64,000 nucleotides of DNA, taken from positions 310,001 through 374,000 of the forward strand of contig JANHCV010000009.1 in NCBI GenBank assembly GCA_025594325.1, read 5' to 3'. The notes beneath the pieces were generated by a model. The model was not told the origin of the DNA, did no database searches, and saw only the letters and a program-made list of their open reading frames with translations. Below, piece by piece: positions 9,204 to 20,008 of this stretch. Within the stretch, counting starts at the first letter, position 1. Each line of letters begins with the position of its first letter. Both the position numbers and the translations under genes were made by a program. The stretch comes from Blastocladiella emersonii ATCC 22665 (taxonomy: Eukaryota > Blastocladiomycota > Blastocladiomycetes > Blastocladiales > Blastocladiaceae).

Positions 9204-10037
9204 ATGAACACATCCGCCGAGTTCGCGAACCCGCTCGCCGGCCTCCCGCGCCTCGCCGACCCGACCTACGGCCTGCCGCCGCCCCTCGCCGCGCGCACCA
9301 CGTCGCTGTGCACCTCGTACTCCTCGGTCGCGCGGGACCTAGCGCGGCAAGTGGCGACTATGTCACACCTCGTCCGCCGCGCAACCCACACCTTACCCAA
9401 CCTCGGCCTCGTGGGCGCCGGGCACGTCGCGACGTCGATCCTCGCCGCGCTCCCGCCCGAGTTCTCCGTGCGCCAGTGCGCGCGTCTCCCGCCCGCCAAC
9501 CCCGACCCAAACCGCCAGAAGATCGGGTGCGACGTCGCGTACACGTTCCGGTGGAGCAGCGTGGCCGTCCTCGCATGCGCGCCGGCGGCGGCGCTTGGGC
9601 CGGTCCTGCAGATGTACGCGGGCGCGCTCGCCGAGTGCCGCCTCGTCATCGTCGTTGCGGCGGGGGCGGTGCCCGAAGTCGTGCGGCGTATGGTCGCGGG
9701 GACGGGGATTGGCGCGCACCTCGCGCTGCGCGTCGTGTGTGTCGCGCCGGGGACGGGGGATGTCGCCGTGGTGAGGGCGACGCTCGACGCGCTGCTCGCG
9801 TACGCGCGCGACCCGCGCGAGGAGGATGCGGGAGTGTGGCCCGGGCTCGCGGCGACGCGGCTCGCGGGGGAGCTGTTGCGGGATGTGCTAGGGATGGAGG
9901 ACGTGGGCGAGGTCAAGGCGTGGGACGTGTGGCGCGCCGCGCTCGAGTCGGACGCGTTTGCCGAGAAAGTCGCGCAGCTGATGGCGCACGTCGACCGGTT
10001 CACGCCTGCGTCCGCCGGAAGTAATACAACGCTCTAG
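9204..10037 (+). CDS. P5C reductase / NOXRED1-like NADP-binding oxidoreductase
   Basis: Intronless, 277 aa. A short N-terminal helix-rich part is followed by a Rossmann dinucleotide-binding motif, LVGAGHVATSILAAL, at about residue 73, then the ARLPPANPDPN region where family members discriminate the NADP phosphate. VLACAPAAALGPVL and VIVVAAGAVPEVV follow, the usual beta-alpha units of pyrroline-5-carboxylate reductase-type proteins. The C-terminal dimerisation and catalytic part of true P5CR (TGS/PAY motifs) is poorly matched. The closest class I can name is therefore the NADP-dependent oxidoreductase domain-containing group (NOXRED1-like), with unknown substrate. Its TAG stop interlocks with that of the convergent AlkB-like gene in a CTAG. 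Confidence 0.7.
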   Translation: MNTSAEFANPLAGLPRLADPTYGLPPPLAARTTSLCTSYSSVARDLARQVATMSHLVRRATHTLPNLGLVGAGHVATSILAALPPEFSVRQCARLPPANPDPNRQKIGCDVAYTFRWSSVAVLACAPAAALGPVLQMYAGALAECRLVIVVAAGAVPEVVRRMVAGTGIGAHLALRVVCVAPGTGDVAVVRATLDALLAYARDPREEDAGVWPGLAATRLAGELLRDVLGMEDVGEVKAWDVWRAALESDAFAEKVAQLMAHVDRFTPASAGSNTTL

Positions 10038-11124
10038 CCGTCTATTTCTTCGTCACCCGTGCTCCGCCACACAACGCTAAGCCGCTCGCCAACCCGCGGC
10101 ACGAGCATCCCGTCGACCTCGTCCCCGCCGCGGCCCTTGATCCCGTGCGAGAAGTCGGTCCGCGCGGGACCCTGCATCACCACGAGCGAGCGCGGGGGTA
10201 GGTATACGCTGCCCGCAGACTCGCCCGACTCCGCGTGCCGCATGTCCATGGCGCAGCCCGACGCGAGCGAGAGCGAGACGAGGTAGGGCCCAAACTCGGG
10301 AATGTCGACGTGCGGCGGGATCCCCGCGCGCGGCGGGTAGATGGAGACGGTGGCTTGCGTCGGCAGGTGCCCACCGAGGTACGGGCGCAGGCGCTCGTGC
10401 AGCGCGGCGAGGAAGGGTGGGAACGCGCGGCCCCGGGTCAGGGCGAAGGCGTCGTAGACGTACTCGAAGCCGTAGTGGATCTACGCGTTGTGCGGTTAGC
10501 TCCTGCAACCTGCGAGAGTGAGAGCGAGAACGTACGACGCGACGGTGATGAACGTGAGTCCACTCCTCCTCGGGCAACCCGCGGATCGCCGCGACCAGGG
10601 CGGCCTCCTCGTCCGCCGACACGAACTCGTGCACGCACTGCAGTCCGGGCACGCGGTCGAGCGCGCTCATTGCGACCCCGCCCGAGAACGACGCCGGTGC
10701 GTTGGGCAAGTGCTCGGCGCGCACGTACGCGGCGAGCCCGGTCCGCGGCTTCCCGCCAGGCAGCTGCGGGACCGCGGCGCCGTGGTACGCGGGCAGCGCG
10801 GCGGCCTCGTCCTCGGGCGAGTCGAACAGGACAAACGAGAAGCTCTACCTCCATGAATCAGCAAGGGGGCGAGGTTCGCTTCGACAAGAGACGCACCCGC
10901 GCGAGGGGCATCCACGAGCTCACGACCGCGGGCCCGAGCGACGCGACGATCTCGGCAAACTGCGCGGGCGAGATGGCGAGGAACCCCTGGCTGCCCGCGT
11001 TGAGCAGGCACACGCACGGGGTCGGGGTCTCGCTGAACAGCGCCGCCGCGTCGACGCCGAGCGCCCGCGCGACGCCCGCGCGCAGCGACGCGGCTTTCGC
11101 GGTCGGGTCATTCCGGCGGCCCAT
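10034..11124 (-). CDS. RRM + AlkB-type 2-oxoglutarate/Fe(II) dioxygenase (ALKBH8-like)
   Basis: Three exons with introns near 10835-10905 (acceptor GGAGGTAG) and 10485-10545 (acceptor CGCGTAG). Exon 1 (MGRRNDPTAKAASLRAG) begins an RRM-like fold: CVCLLNAGSQGFLAI, then FSFVLFDSPEDEAAALPAY. Exons 2 and 3 form the AlkB fold: VHEFVSADEEAALVAAI, then IHYGFEYVYD, then the iron site PHVDIPEFGPYLVSLSL (HxD) and the distal His in DFSHGIKGR, with Arg residues in GERLSVVWRST that would hold 2-oxoglutarate. This RRM-AlkB order matches ALKBH8, whose AlkB domain hydroxylates wobble uridine modifications in tRNA. The methyltransferase domain of animal ALKBH8 is absent and would be supplied by a separate Trm9. 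tRNA substrate is inferred from family only. Confidence 0.8.
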
Positions 11125-11361
11125 TGCACCAAGTCGTTTCCCAAAATCAGTGATGCGCGGCGTGATACATTTGCGGGCGGGCGGAAAACGCGTTCTGGTT
11201 CAGGTGGAGGCACGTGCGCCGATCAACACCCTGTTTGAGCGCGTGCGCGCGTGCGTGTGGTGCCGCCGCCGCGCCGTCTCCTTCCCCCCCTTCTCCGCCG
11301 ATCCTGCACCGCCGACCGACGCCGCCGCAACGCATACGGATCGCACTCCACCAGCATCGCC

Positions 11362-13106
11362 ATGTCATCGCAGTCCTCGGTTGCCGCCACGCTGCAGCGC
11401 CCCTGGGTGCTCGCCACGCTGTCGGTGCTCGCCCTCGGCATCGGGTACTCGGTGTGGTTCGACTACAAGCGCCGCGCCGACCCGTCGTTCCGCCGCCGCC
11501 TGCGTACGCCCTCTTGCGGGAGCCCTGCTCGCGCCGCACGCTAACGATCCACCCCCGAAATACAGGCAAGCAGCGCAAGGCCGTGTCGTCGCGCCAGGTC
11601 GAGACCGAGAAGGACGCCCCCGCCGCCGCCAGCGCGTCCGGCGCCGCTACCGCCGGTGCCAGCGGCATCACGGCCGCCAGCATCCCCGGGCTCGAGGCGC
11701 TGCTGACGGGCCCGCTGCCGACGACGCCCGAGGAGAAGGAGGCCTTCTTCATGGAGATGCTGTCCAAGGGCGAGCAGCTGGCCAAGATGGGCCCGCCGCT
11801 CTACGACCTGGCCGCGCAGTGCTTCTACCGCGCACTCAAGGTGTACCCGGCGCCCGCCGAGCTCGTCATGCTGTACCAGCGCACCCTCGAGGAGCCCGTG
11901 TTCCGCCTGATCATGGACCTCGTCACCAACGAGGTCAAGGAGCGCCAGGCGCAGTACTTCACCGAGCACCCCGCCGCCGACATGAACGTGCGCATCCGCG
12001 AGGACGTGGACGCGTCGCGCCCGCCAGTCGACGGCAACCCCGTCAAGCGCCGCGTCCTCGTCGCCACCAAGGATTTCAACCCCGGCGAGACCATCTACAC
12101 CGAGGCCCCGCTCGTCGCCGCCCTCGCCCCGCACCACCTCCTCTCGGGCGCCCACTGCTCGCACTGCCTCAAGGCCACGGCGACCGCCGCCGAGTCGGTC
12201 CTGTCCACCAAGACGGGGCTCACCTACTGCTCCGAGACGTGCGAGGCCGAGGCGTGGGAAAAGTACGAGTCGCTGCTGTTCGCCGACGCGGCCGTCTCGG
12301 GCACCTCGACCACGCGCGAGCTGATCGAGCGGTGCGCCGCCGACAACGCCCTGACCCCGCTCCTCATGGCCCGCTTCCTCGCCCAGATGGTCCACGAGGA
12401 CATGGTCAAGTCGCAGGACCCGACGGGCGGCGAGACGTTTGGCGCGTGGGACCACATTGAGCGCCTCAAGTACCTCGAGATCACCACCCCGACCGCCGAC
12501 GACGCAAAGCACATGGAGGTGCTCCGCCGCGTCCTCGGCACCAAGGTGCCCGGCCTCGACGAGTTCCTCACCGAGGAGCGCTACCTCCTCCTCAAGGGCA
12601 AGTTCATGTACAACGAGTACGCCGTCAACATCGCCTCTGCCTCTGCCTCCGCCTCCTCCGCTGCTGCCGATGCCGCCGCGGCTGCTGCCGCCGGCCCCGT
12701 CGCCATCGCCACCGAGACCGAGACCGAGGAGGAGGGCGCCGAGGCCAAGATCGAGGAGGTTGAGGACGTCTCCGCCGCCCCCGCTGCCGCCGCCGCCAAG
12801 ATCCCCGAGGAGCCCCTGCGCTCCGACTCCCCCGTCACCACCGCGACGCTCGCCGGCGCGTCCGTGTACATGACCACGTCGTACCTGGGCCACGCGTGCG
12901 AGCCCAACACGGCGGTCGAGTTCCCGAGCAAGTCGTGCAAGGTGGCGCTCGTCGCCGCCAAGCCCATCGCCAAGGGCGACGTGCTCACCATCGCGTTCGT
13001 CGACACGGGCGCCGACCACGCGGCGCGCGCCGAGGCCCTCAAGAAGGGCTGGCGCTACACGTGCGCGTGCGCCAAGTGCCAGCAGGAGACCATGGACATT
13101 GAGTAA
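11362..13106 (+). CDS. Tom20 mitochondrial import receptor fused to a SET domain
   Basis: Two exons (11362-11503, 11566-13106), 560 aa in frame. The N-terminus is Tom20-like: a membrane anchor (PWVLATLSVLALGIGYSVWF), then FDYKRRADPSFRRRL and KQRKA, then the receptor TPR helix region with EKEAFFMEMLSKGEQLAKMG and LYDLAAQCFYRALKVYP. From about residue 195 a SET-domain protein follows: KRRVLVATKDFNPGETIYTE, a MYND-like Cys cluster (HCSHCL, YCSETCEAEAW), the SET motif YLGHACEPNTAVEF, then GDVLTIAFVD and a post-SET TCACAKC. A low-complexity Ala/Glu segment splits the SET domain. There is no stop or intron between the two halves, so the fusion is continuous in sequence. A bifunctional outer-membrane receptor/methyltransferase is inferred; activity of the SET part is unknown. 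Confidence 0.85.
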
Positions 13107-13247
13107 GTAGCGTCGGTGTGTGTGGTGTAGATGGTTAGTAGTAGTGTCATTTTGTATCTTTCATTGTATTACCCCTCCCCTCCTCCTCTCCCATCTTGTT
13201 GCTCGTGGGCCTCGCAGCCAGTCCTCGCTCTCGCCTCCCCCAAAACC

Positions 13248-14225
13248 ATGGATCAGCAGCGCGTGAACTCAATCGCGACCCGCTTCACGGCCGCCCTGCA
13301 GCGACACCTCGCGGCGCGCGGGCTCGACCTCGCCACGCCGTTCGCCGTGCAGCGGTACAACGCCGCCGTCGCGGACACCGCCATGCGCCTCCCGACCTTC
13401 TCCCACCCATCGAGCACCCTCGGCGTCCTCGTCGCCAACTCGCGCGCCCTGTGGCCGCGCTTCACCGCGTACATCCGGCGCGACCCCGCCCACGTCACAC
13501 GCGGCGGGCCGCACCCGTTCGACCGGTTCGTCGCCTTGGCAGTCGACGAGAGCCTCGCCCTCGCGCGCGCCGAGGCGGGTGTCCCGGAGGATGTGGTGGC
13601 CGAGGTGCGCGGGTACCAGGACCCGCCGCCCAAGATGGTCGCGATGCAGCGGCTCGCGCACGCCGCGGGGCTCGCGCACTTTGATCAGGCGTGCTTTCTC
13701 AGCGTACATGCTGAGTTCGGGCCGTGGATCGCGTTGCGCGCGGCGAGTACGTCGTGAGGCGAAGGTTGGTGGAGGTGGGCGCTGACATGGTGGACTTGTA
13801 CTGTAGTCGTGATAGACCTCCCCGGCCCACCCGACACCCCGGCCGACCCGCCGAACCCGGTCCCGGCCGCGCTACCGGCGCATCTCGCGCGGCACCTCGC
13901 GCGCCTGCTCCCCGCGGGCACGTCGTACCACGCCAAACCCGTCCCCGCCGCCGCCCCCTCCAACTTGGACACGGTCCCGCCGCTCGACGGCCTCGACGCG
14001 CCGACGCGCGCGCTCGTCGAGCAGATGCACGGCCCGTTGCACGGCGACTGGCGCGACTGGCTGATCATGCGCGATGTGGCCGCGGTTGCGAGTTTGGGCG
14101 GGGAGGGCGCGCGGAAGGCGAGGTACGAGGACGAGGCGGTCGAGTACCACTACACCAAGGAGTCGCATGTCCTGCGAGGGATTATTGGCGAGGAGGCGTG
14201 GCGAGCGGCGGGCGGGGCGGCGTAG
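13248..14225 (+). CDS. MMACHC (CblC)-like cobalamin-processing family protein
   Basis: Two exons; the intron runs from GTACGTCGTGAGGCG (about 13749) to CTGTAG (about 13806). The order of motifs follows the CblC family: LDLATPFAVQRYNAAVAD, then LGVLVANSRALWPRFTAYI, then HPFDRFVALAVDESL, then PPPKMVAMQRLAHAAGLAHF, then EFGPWIALRAA joined to IVIDLPGPPDTP, then HGDWRDWLIMRDV and ARYEDEAVEYHYTKESHVL. Animal MMACHC removes the upper ligand of cobalamin using glutathione or flavin. Most dikaryotic fungi are not known to use vitamin B12, so this may be a divergent family member with another role. The family call rests on motif order only. Confidence 0.62.
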
Positions 14226-14264
14226 CCGCGCTGCATCGCTCGTTGGTGGTCGATGAGTGGGTTC

Positions 14265-14720
14265 TCATCGCGAGAGGCGGATGGTGCGGGCCGAAAAGTG
14301 CGCGAGCACGGCTCGCGGAGGCGTAGAAGGTAGACAGAATGAACGATTTTCATAAACAGGAGCCAGACATGTGCGATTGCAACAGCGGACCTCGCCGTCG
14401 ACAGACGGGTGCTGGTACTGGACTACACCTGCAACGACGCCTGGGCACAATCGTCGTCCGGGCTGTTCGTTGGCCACGCGTGCCTGCAGCACCATGTTCA
14501 GCCGTACCCCATTCTTGTGCTCCTCGGCCAGCGCGTCTACTGGCGGCAGCCCCTCGCCGGCGTACCGCCCCTGCATTTCCTGGTCAAACAGCGCCGCGTT
14601 CTCCGCGGCAAGCTTGGCCGCGCGCTCCCGGCGCCGCCGCGCGATAAGCGCGAGCACTGCGGCGATCACGAGGCCGATGACCACAGCGCCCGCGATGATG
14701 GGGGTGTTGTTGCTTGGCAT
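14265..14720 (-). CDS. Small single-pass membrane protein, unknown function
   Basis: ATG at 14718-14720. A short N-terminus (MPSNNTP) precedes one hydrophobic segment (IIAGAVVIGLVIAAVLALIA), then a basic stop-transfer stretch RRRRERAAK and an acidic/Ala helix (ENAALFDQEMQGRYAGEG). This is a type III or Nout-type single-span topology, likely with a cytosolic tail. The 3' end is uncertain: the frame stays open to a TGA at 14265-14267, but an intron could start at the GTACGG near 14516, and the last ~50 residues look non-conserved. I do not recognise a family. The gene is convergent with the CblC-like gene and divergent from the GPI-type gene. Confidence 0.5.
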   Translation of the reverse strand: MPSNNTPIIAGAVVIGLVIAAVLALIARRRRERAAKLAAENAALFDQEMQGRYAGEGLPPVDALAEEHKNGVRLNMVLQARVANEQPGRRLCPGVVAGVVQYQHPSVDGEVRCCNRTCLAPVYENRSFCLPSTPPRAVLAHFSARTIRLSR

Positions 14721-15298
14721 GGCGATACGTGGCGTGAGGGACGGGTGCGGGAGCGGGAGCAAGGGGGATGCGGCGACGGTTGCCTCTTCTGGTTGCAAGC
14801 TCGCCTCCGCCTCGCTGCAACGTTCGCCCAGTGAACGGCGTTGGTCCGCACGCAAGGGACCTCGCACCGAGCCTGCTGGTGTGAGCACCGCGACGCGCGA
14901 GCGCCCAGCACCGCACGCGGCGGCGGCTGAAACGCGGTGTCGCCGCCACACGCCGTCTCGCGCGGTGCGTGAGACGCGTCGATCAATCACGTGTCGCATA
15001 CAAGCGGGCTCTCCCCACGCCTTGCGCCGTTCTTGTGAGCGCGGCTCTCAGAAACGTGCGGCGACGTGGGCGGCGGTCGATCCGGTGTGCTCCCGACTGA
15101 CGCAACCCAAGCACGTACTTGAGCTGAAGCGGGACCCCACCGGATCCAAGGGTTTCAGATCACGGCCGATCAAACCGCGGCGCCGCGGGCGGAGGGCGCA
15201 ACGGTGCACATCGGGACGGGTACAAGAGGGCCGGGCGTCCCCGCCTTCCTTGGTGGTAGGACAGCAACGACGAGTTTCTCTGAACGCATACATTGACC
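14721..15298. promoter_or_regulatory. Bidirectional upstream region, no gene seen
   Basis: 578 bp between divergent ATGs. Frames on both strands lack family signal. An ACGCGT box occurs near 14970. No TATA box is obvious. Confidence 0.3.
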
Positions 15299-16200
15299 AT
15301 GAACCCCCGCACCGCGCACCTCCTCGCCCTCGTCGCCCTGATCGCCGTCCTCGTCGGCCAGACGGCCGCGCAGGACGCGAGCGATGCGACTGCCACTACC
15401 GCGACTGCCAGCAGCTCGGCGGTGCCCACGGCGACGGGCGCGCCCATCAGCGACCGCGCGCGCTGTGAGAACTTGTATGCGCACCTCGGCATCCCCGCTC
15501 CCGACCGCCACAAACTGACACTCGAAAACTCCCGTTCGGTAGCTCGCTTACGACGACGCAGTGCTTCCCAATGGGCGTCAACGACCCGAGCGGGATCTCC
15601 AAGTCGGTGATGCTGTCGCAGATGGACGCCAAGTACTGCGCGGCCAAGTGCAACGCGGACGTCAAGGACATGACCGACTCGGCGCTCGACAAGTGCGGCC
15701 CGCTCGGGCCCATGGGCGCCATGCTCGGCTTCTTCGTCCCCTACCACGACGCCTTCTGCTTGCGCAAGGACAACAAGTACTGCTTCATGGAGCTCGCGTA
15801 CGGCATGATCGAGCGCAAGCAGAACGTCACGCTCCTGTCGCAGAACCCCGCCGCCGTCGATAAGTCCGTCCTCTGCACGCCGTGCGTCGAGGCGCTCCTC
15901 CCCAAGTTCGACGAGATGGAGGCCACCGGGAACAAGATCATTGCTAAGAACCCCGGTATGAAGATCTCGTTCACGTCGCCGTCGACCCTCAAGATCCGGT
16001 CCGCGTGCGGTAACAAGTTCAACGCCGCGTCCTCGACGGCGGCGCCTGCGTCCCCCGCGGCGGGTGGGTCGTCGTCGGGTAGCGGAACGTCAGCTGGCAG
16101 CGGGTCGTCAACGGGTGCGACCGCCGCCGCGTCGTCGCTCGTGGGTCAGGGGGCGGCGGTGGCCGCCGTGGTCGTTGCGCTCGTCGCGCTGCTCGCTTAA
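15299..16200 (+). CDS. Secreted Cys-rich protein with probable GPI anchor
   Basis: Signal peptide MNPRTAHLLALVALIAVLVG with likely cleavage after QTAAQ. The intron runs from GTATGCGCAC (about 15474) to TTCGGTAG, joining RCEN to FSLTTTQCFPMGV. The mature part has paired Cys residues (AKYCAAKC, DKCGPLG, DAFCLRKDNKYC, LCTPCVEALL, SACGNKF), suggesting a disulfide-stabilised extracellular domain. A Ser/Gly/Ala-rich linker follows, then a C-terminal hydrophobic tail (QGAAVAAVVVALVALLA) directly before the stop, as in GPI-anchored cell-wall proteins. I do not recognise a named domain. Confidence 0.75.
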
Positions 16201-16434
16201 GCTTTCCGTGATTCCGAATACATTTATAGACTGCATCAGAGAGAGACCTTGCGGGGAGAAAGCGAGAGAGAGAGCGCGTTGGGGGCAGGGTCGGTGCGAT
16301 GACCGACGCGTTCCGCCACGCCACGCCGAGCAGCACGCCGCGCACCGCGCTCGGCGGCCGCGTCTCTTCTCCGCCCGGTGGACCACGCTCAACGAGATCC
16401 TCACACGCGACCTCGTGCAATGAATTCTAACGTC

Positions 16435-17962
16435 ATGGATGCATCCGTGGCCGCGGACCAGCGCGCCGCCGCGCGCAAGTCGTCGCGCGAGTTCCTCGCC
16501 GGCCTGTCCGCCGAGCTGCGCGAGCTTTCACTCAAGGTCCAGCACTAGACAACCCCTGCTCAAGCGGCTCTCAGCTGACCCTCTGCGCCGTGCCTGCAGA
16601 TCTACAACCACCCGGAGCTGGCCTTTGAGGAAGTGTACGCCGCCGCGACGATCCGCGAGTACCTCGGCACCAAGCCCGGCGTCACCGTGACCGACTCCAA
16701 GGCGACCGAGATCCCTACCGCGTTCGTTGCCACGTTCGAGCACCTCGTCGAGGGCAAGGACGCCAAGGAGGTGCTCACCATCGGGTTCTGCTCCGAGTAC
16801 GACGCGCTGCCCATGGGCCACGCGTGCGGGCACAGTACGTGTGTTGCGTCTGGAAGCGTCGCGAGGTAACACTGACAGCGGTTGCGTAGACCTGATCTGC
16901 ATCTCGGGTGTCGGCGCGTTTTTGGTACGGCATCTCGATCCGCTCTCGCTCGAGTGCACCGCTCACACGCCCGCGAAACTGTAGACGGCCGCGCACCTGA
17001 TCACCGAGTTCGGCCTCCCGGCTCGCCTGCGCCTGTTCGGCACGCCGGGCGAGGAGGGCCTCGGCGGCAAAATCAACATGATCTCCGCGGGCGACATGGC
17101 CGCGACCGACTTCCTGATGATGCTGCACCCGGGCAACATCGACCTGGCCTTCCCGACGTACCTGGCGCTGCAGACGTTTGACGTCGAGTACTTTGGCCGC
17201 GAGGCGCACGCGTCGGGCGCGCCGTGGGACGGGATCAACGCGCTCGACGCCATCATCAACGCCTACAACGGCATCTCGCACGTGCGCCAGCAGATCACGC
17301 CGACCGACCGCGTCCACGGCATCATCCGCAACGGCGGCGCCGCGCCCAACATCATCCCGGCCCACACGTCGGGGACGTTCATGACGCGGTCGACCGAGAT
17401 CGCGCACCTGCGCTCGTTTCTCCTCCCCAAGGTCCTCGCGTGCATCGAGTCGGGCGCGCGGAGTACCGGGTGCACGTACTCGACGAGCATGCACCCGCCG
17501 TACTTTGACGTCAACACGAACGCGCCCATGGCCCAGGTGTACGAGACCGAACTCCGCGAGCAGCTCGCGATCGCGCTCCCGTCGCCCGACGTCCAGAAGA
17601 GCATCTCCCGCGGCAGCACCGACTGCGGGAACATCTCGTACCTCGTGTGCCCGACCATCCACTCGGTTTTTGACACCGGGTGCAAGGCCGAGATCCACTC
17701 GGTCGAGTTTCTCGCCCACGCCAAGGTACGCTTGTATTGCGGTGGCGCGACGCGTGCTGGACTTCGCTCACCCACTCACCCGCCATTCACCGTCGTGTAG
17801 ACCGAGGAGGCGCACAACCACACGCTCGACCGCATCGCGTGCCTCGTCATGGTCGCGTTCCAGCTGCTCACGGACGGGGACCTGCGCGACCGCGCACGCG
17901 CCGAGTTTGCACGGTCGACCAAGACTGCCGAGGCCGCGGGCGTGTTCGACAGCACCGCGTGA
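16435..17962 (+). CDS. M20-family amidohydrolase/dipeptidase (PM20D2-like)
   Basis: Four to five exons with introns near 16541-16599, 16837-16889, 16915-16983 and 17726-17800. The start ATG precedes DASVAADQRAAARKSS. Metallopeptidase M20 features are QIYNHPELAFEE, GFCSEYDALPMGHACGH (metal ligands), LFGTPGEEGLGGK (catalytic Glu pair), a dimerisation domain with VEYFGREAHASGAPWDGINA, then PNIIPAHTSG and the C-terminal FLAHAK plus TEEAHNHTL. Length and motifs fit the PM20D2/aminoacylase-like amidohydrolases that cleave aminoacyl-basic dipeptides or N-acyl amino acids. No signal peptide is seen, so it is probably cytosolic. A GATGACCGACGCGTT box lies about 120 bp upstream. Confidence 0.85.
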
Positions 17963-18712
17963 TGGATGTCGCGTGCCCGATTTTGAATGCATCTCGTCAT
18001 CTGCTGGACACTCGATCGTGCTCAGATGATGCGCCATGGCCAGCGTGACTGTGAACGACACGAGAGTCCCGGCCAGCTGGATTGCCGCCGCGATGGCGGC
18101 CTGGAGCTGGCCATCGATGATCCCCGGCAGCTGGAGCTTCGCAAAGGCCTTGGCAGACGCGCGCGCAAGCCCTGGCCACGCTGACGCGCGCACGAGTGCT
18201 CGGCGAAACGCAAGCGCGGATCCGTCGCGTCGCGTGGCCAGGGTCGCGCACGGCCGCGGCCCATGACCAACGCGCACGTCCATTTCCACTCTCACACCAC
18301 GCTGACTGGGCCAGGGAGTTGATCCAAAACGGCTCTTGAGACACGCCGCTTCGTCAGCCTGCACCGCGTCAGCGCGTCAGCGTACGCGAGGACGCGACGC
18401 GGCCGCGTGGCGCCGACGGGTCCACGAACACGGCTCGTCCAAGTTTGGTGCCACTTTTTCCGCGGACTCGTGCGGCGGCGCCCGCTGATTATTCATCAAT
18501 CGTGTGCGTGCAAGGGGGTGGAAATAGACGGGGTGATTCAAAGTGGGCTTGCACTGAACTTGGTGCGGCCCGGGTGGCGCAGCATGGCGGAAGCGTTCTG
18601 GAACAGAGCCTGTATAAAGAGGCCGGGCTCCCCCCATTTCCGGCTGGGGCCATCATAAGAGTCTAGAAGACCGACCGACCCCGGGCGCCACCACTTCCTC
18701 CCGCTGTATACC
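17963..18712. promoter_or_regulatory. Upstream region of the first DOMON-b561 gene with TATA box
   Basis: 750 bp without a supported gene. A clear TATAAA at 18613-18618 lies 95 bp before the ATG and is preceded by GC-rich sequence. This suggests a regulated promoter, since most other genes here lack a TATA box. Confidence 0.5.
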
Positions 18713-20008
18713 ATGCATCACCTTCTGCCCATCGCCGCACTCATCGCAACAACGCTAGCGACGGTGTCCGTGGCCGGCCCGCTCGCCTGCTTCGAGGGAG
18801 GTAAGGTCTGCTTCCAGGCGGCGCCGTCGGTGGCCAACGCCAACGTCGTCGATGTCCTGGTCCAGCACAAGGTCACGCGCGGGTGGGTCGCTGTCGGGTA
18901 CGGCCCAGGAATGACCAACGCCGACATGATTGCACGTTTTCTTCACGCAGCCCATCCTCATCGACTCAAGCTGACCCACTTCCTCGTTGCCATAGATGCT
19001 GTGGCAGAACCCCAACGGCGACTGGACCGCAAGTCGGCGCTTCAGCACCGGCGCAGGCCTCCCCGCCGCTGCGCCGGCGAACCTGCAGTCAGCGGTGCGC
19101 ATCGTGAACGCGACGCGGTCGCCGAACGCCGCGGGCAACCACCAGATCCTGCTGCAGCGCCCCGTCGCGCGGACGAGCAACGCGGCGGGCGACGTGGCGG
19201 TGACGAGCGCGGCGCAGGCCATGTCGTACGCGTACTATGAGGGCAGCGGCGTGTCGGCGACCAACCTGCCGCGGCATAACGGGCTCGCGCGGTTCACGTA
19301 CAACTCGCTCGACGCGTCGGTCCGCGTCGATTTGTCGAAGCCCGCGGTGCCGACCACGCAGCAGCAGGTGCCGAGTGGGCCTGCCTCGGCGGAGGAGGCG
19401 GAGGCGGTGGCCAAGGCGGAGCTCCGGCATACGGCCGTCCTCGTGCATGGGATCCTCATGGCGGTCGCGTGGAGTGTCATCTCGTTCACTGCGTACGTTG
19501 TCGCGTGTCGCTCGAGCTGTACGAAGGCGATTCACTCACCGCGATGACTTGTAGCATCTTCTTTGCGCGGTTCATGAAGGGCAAGCTGCCGAGCAAGTGG
19601 TTCCCGATCCACCGCGCGCTGTTCCTGCTGGCCATCGTCATGACCATCGTGGCCTTCGGTCTGGTCGTCGGCACCAACAGCAGCGGCGACCACTTCACGA
19701 CGACGCACGGCCTGATCGGGTTCCTGGTCTTCATTGCGTCGCTGCTGCAGCTGATCCTCGGGTTCGTCATTGACAAGCTGTTCGACCCCGCGCGCACCAA
19801 GGTGCCGTTCCACGACAAGCTGCACTGGATCGCGGGCTACTTCCTCGCGGTCGCGGCCCCCGTGAACGTGGTCCTCGGCCACCTCAGCTACGAGACGCCG
19901 ACCGCCCTGTTCGTCGTCAATCTCGTCGTGTTCGGCCTCTACGTCGCCCTGTTCGCTGTCGGACAGGCGCGGTTCGGGCAGACGCACGAGCACAAGGAGA
20001 AGCCGTAG
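18713..20008 (+). CDS. DOMON + cytochrome b561 membrane protein (copy 1)
   Basis: Predicted plasma-membrane or vacuolar electron-transfer protein. Signal peptide: MHHLLPIAALIATTLATVSV. A DOMON-type (CDH cytochrome-like) domain follows with VTRGWVAVGYGPGMTNADMI and, after an intron ending near 18996, MLWQNPNGDWTASRRFSTG. The b561 part starts with VLVHGILMAVAWSVISF; after a second intron (19493-19554) come FPIHRALFLLAIVMTIV, FTTTHGLIGFLVF and LHWIAGYFLAVAAPVNVVLG. These carry the His residues expected to ligate two hemes. The tail is short and basic. The gene lies in tandem with copy 2, 491 bp downstream. Confidence 0.88.

Noticed and set aside
18548-18660. tRNA-like stretch (GCCCGGGTGGCGCAGC with partly complementary CCGGGC downstream)
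   Set aside because: No B-box (GGTTCGAxTCC), no anticodon arm that folds; it lies in the promoter of a DOMON gene.
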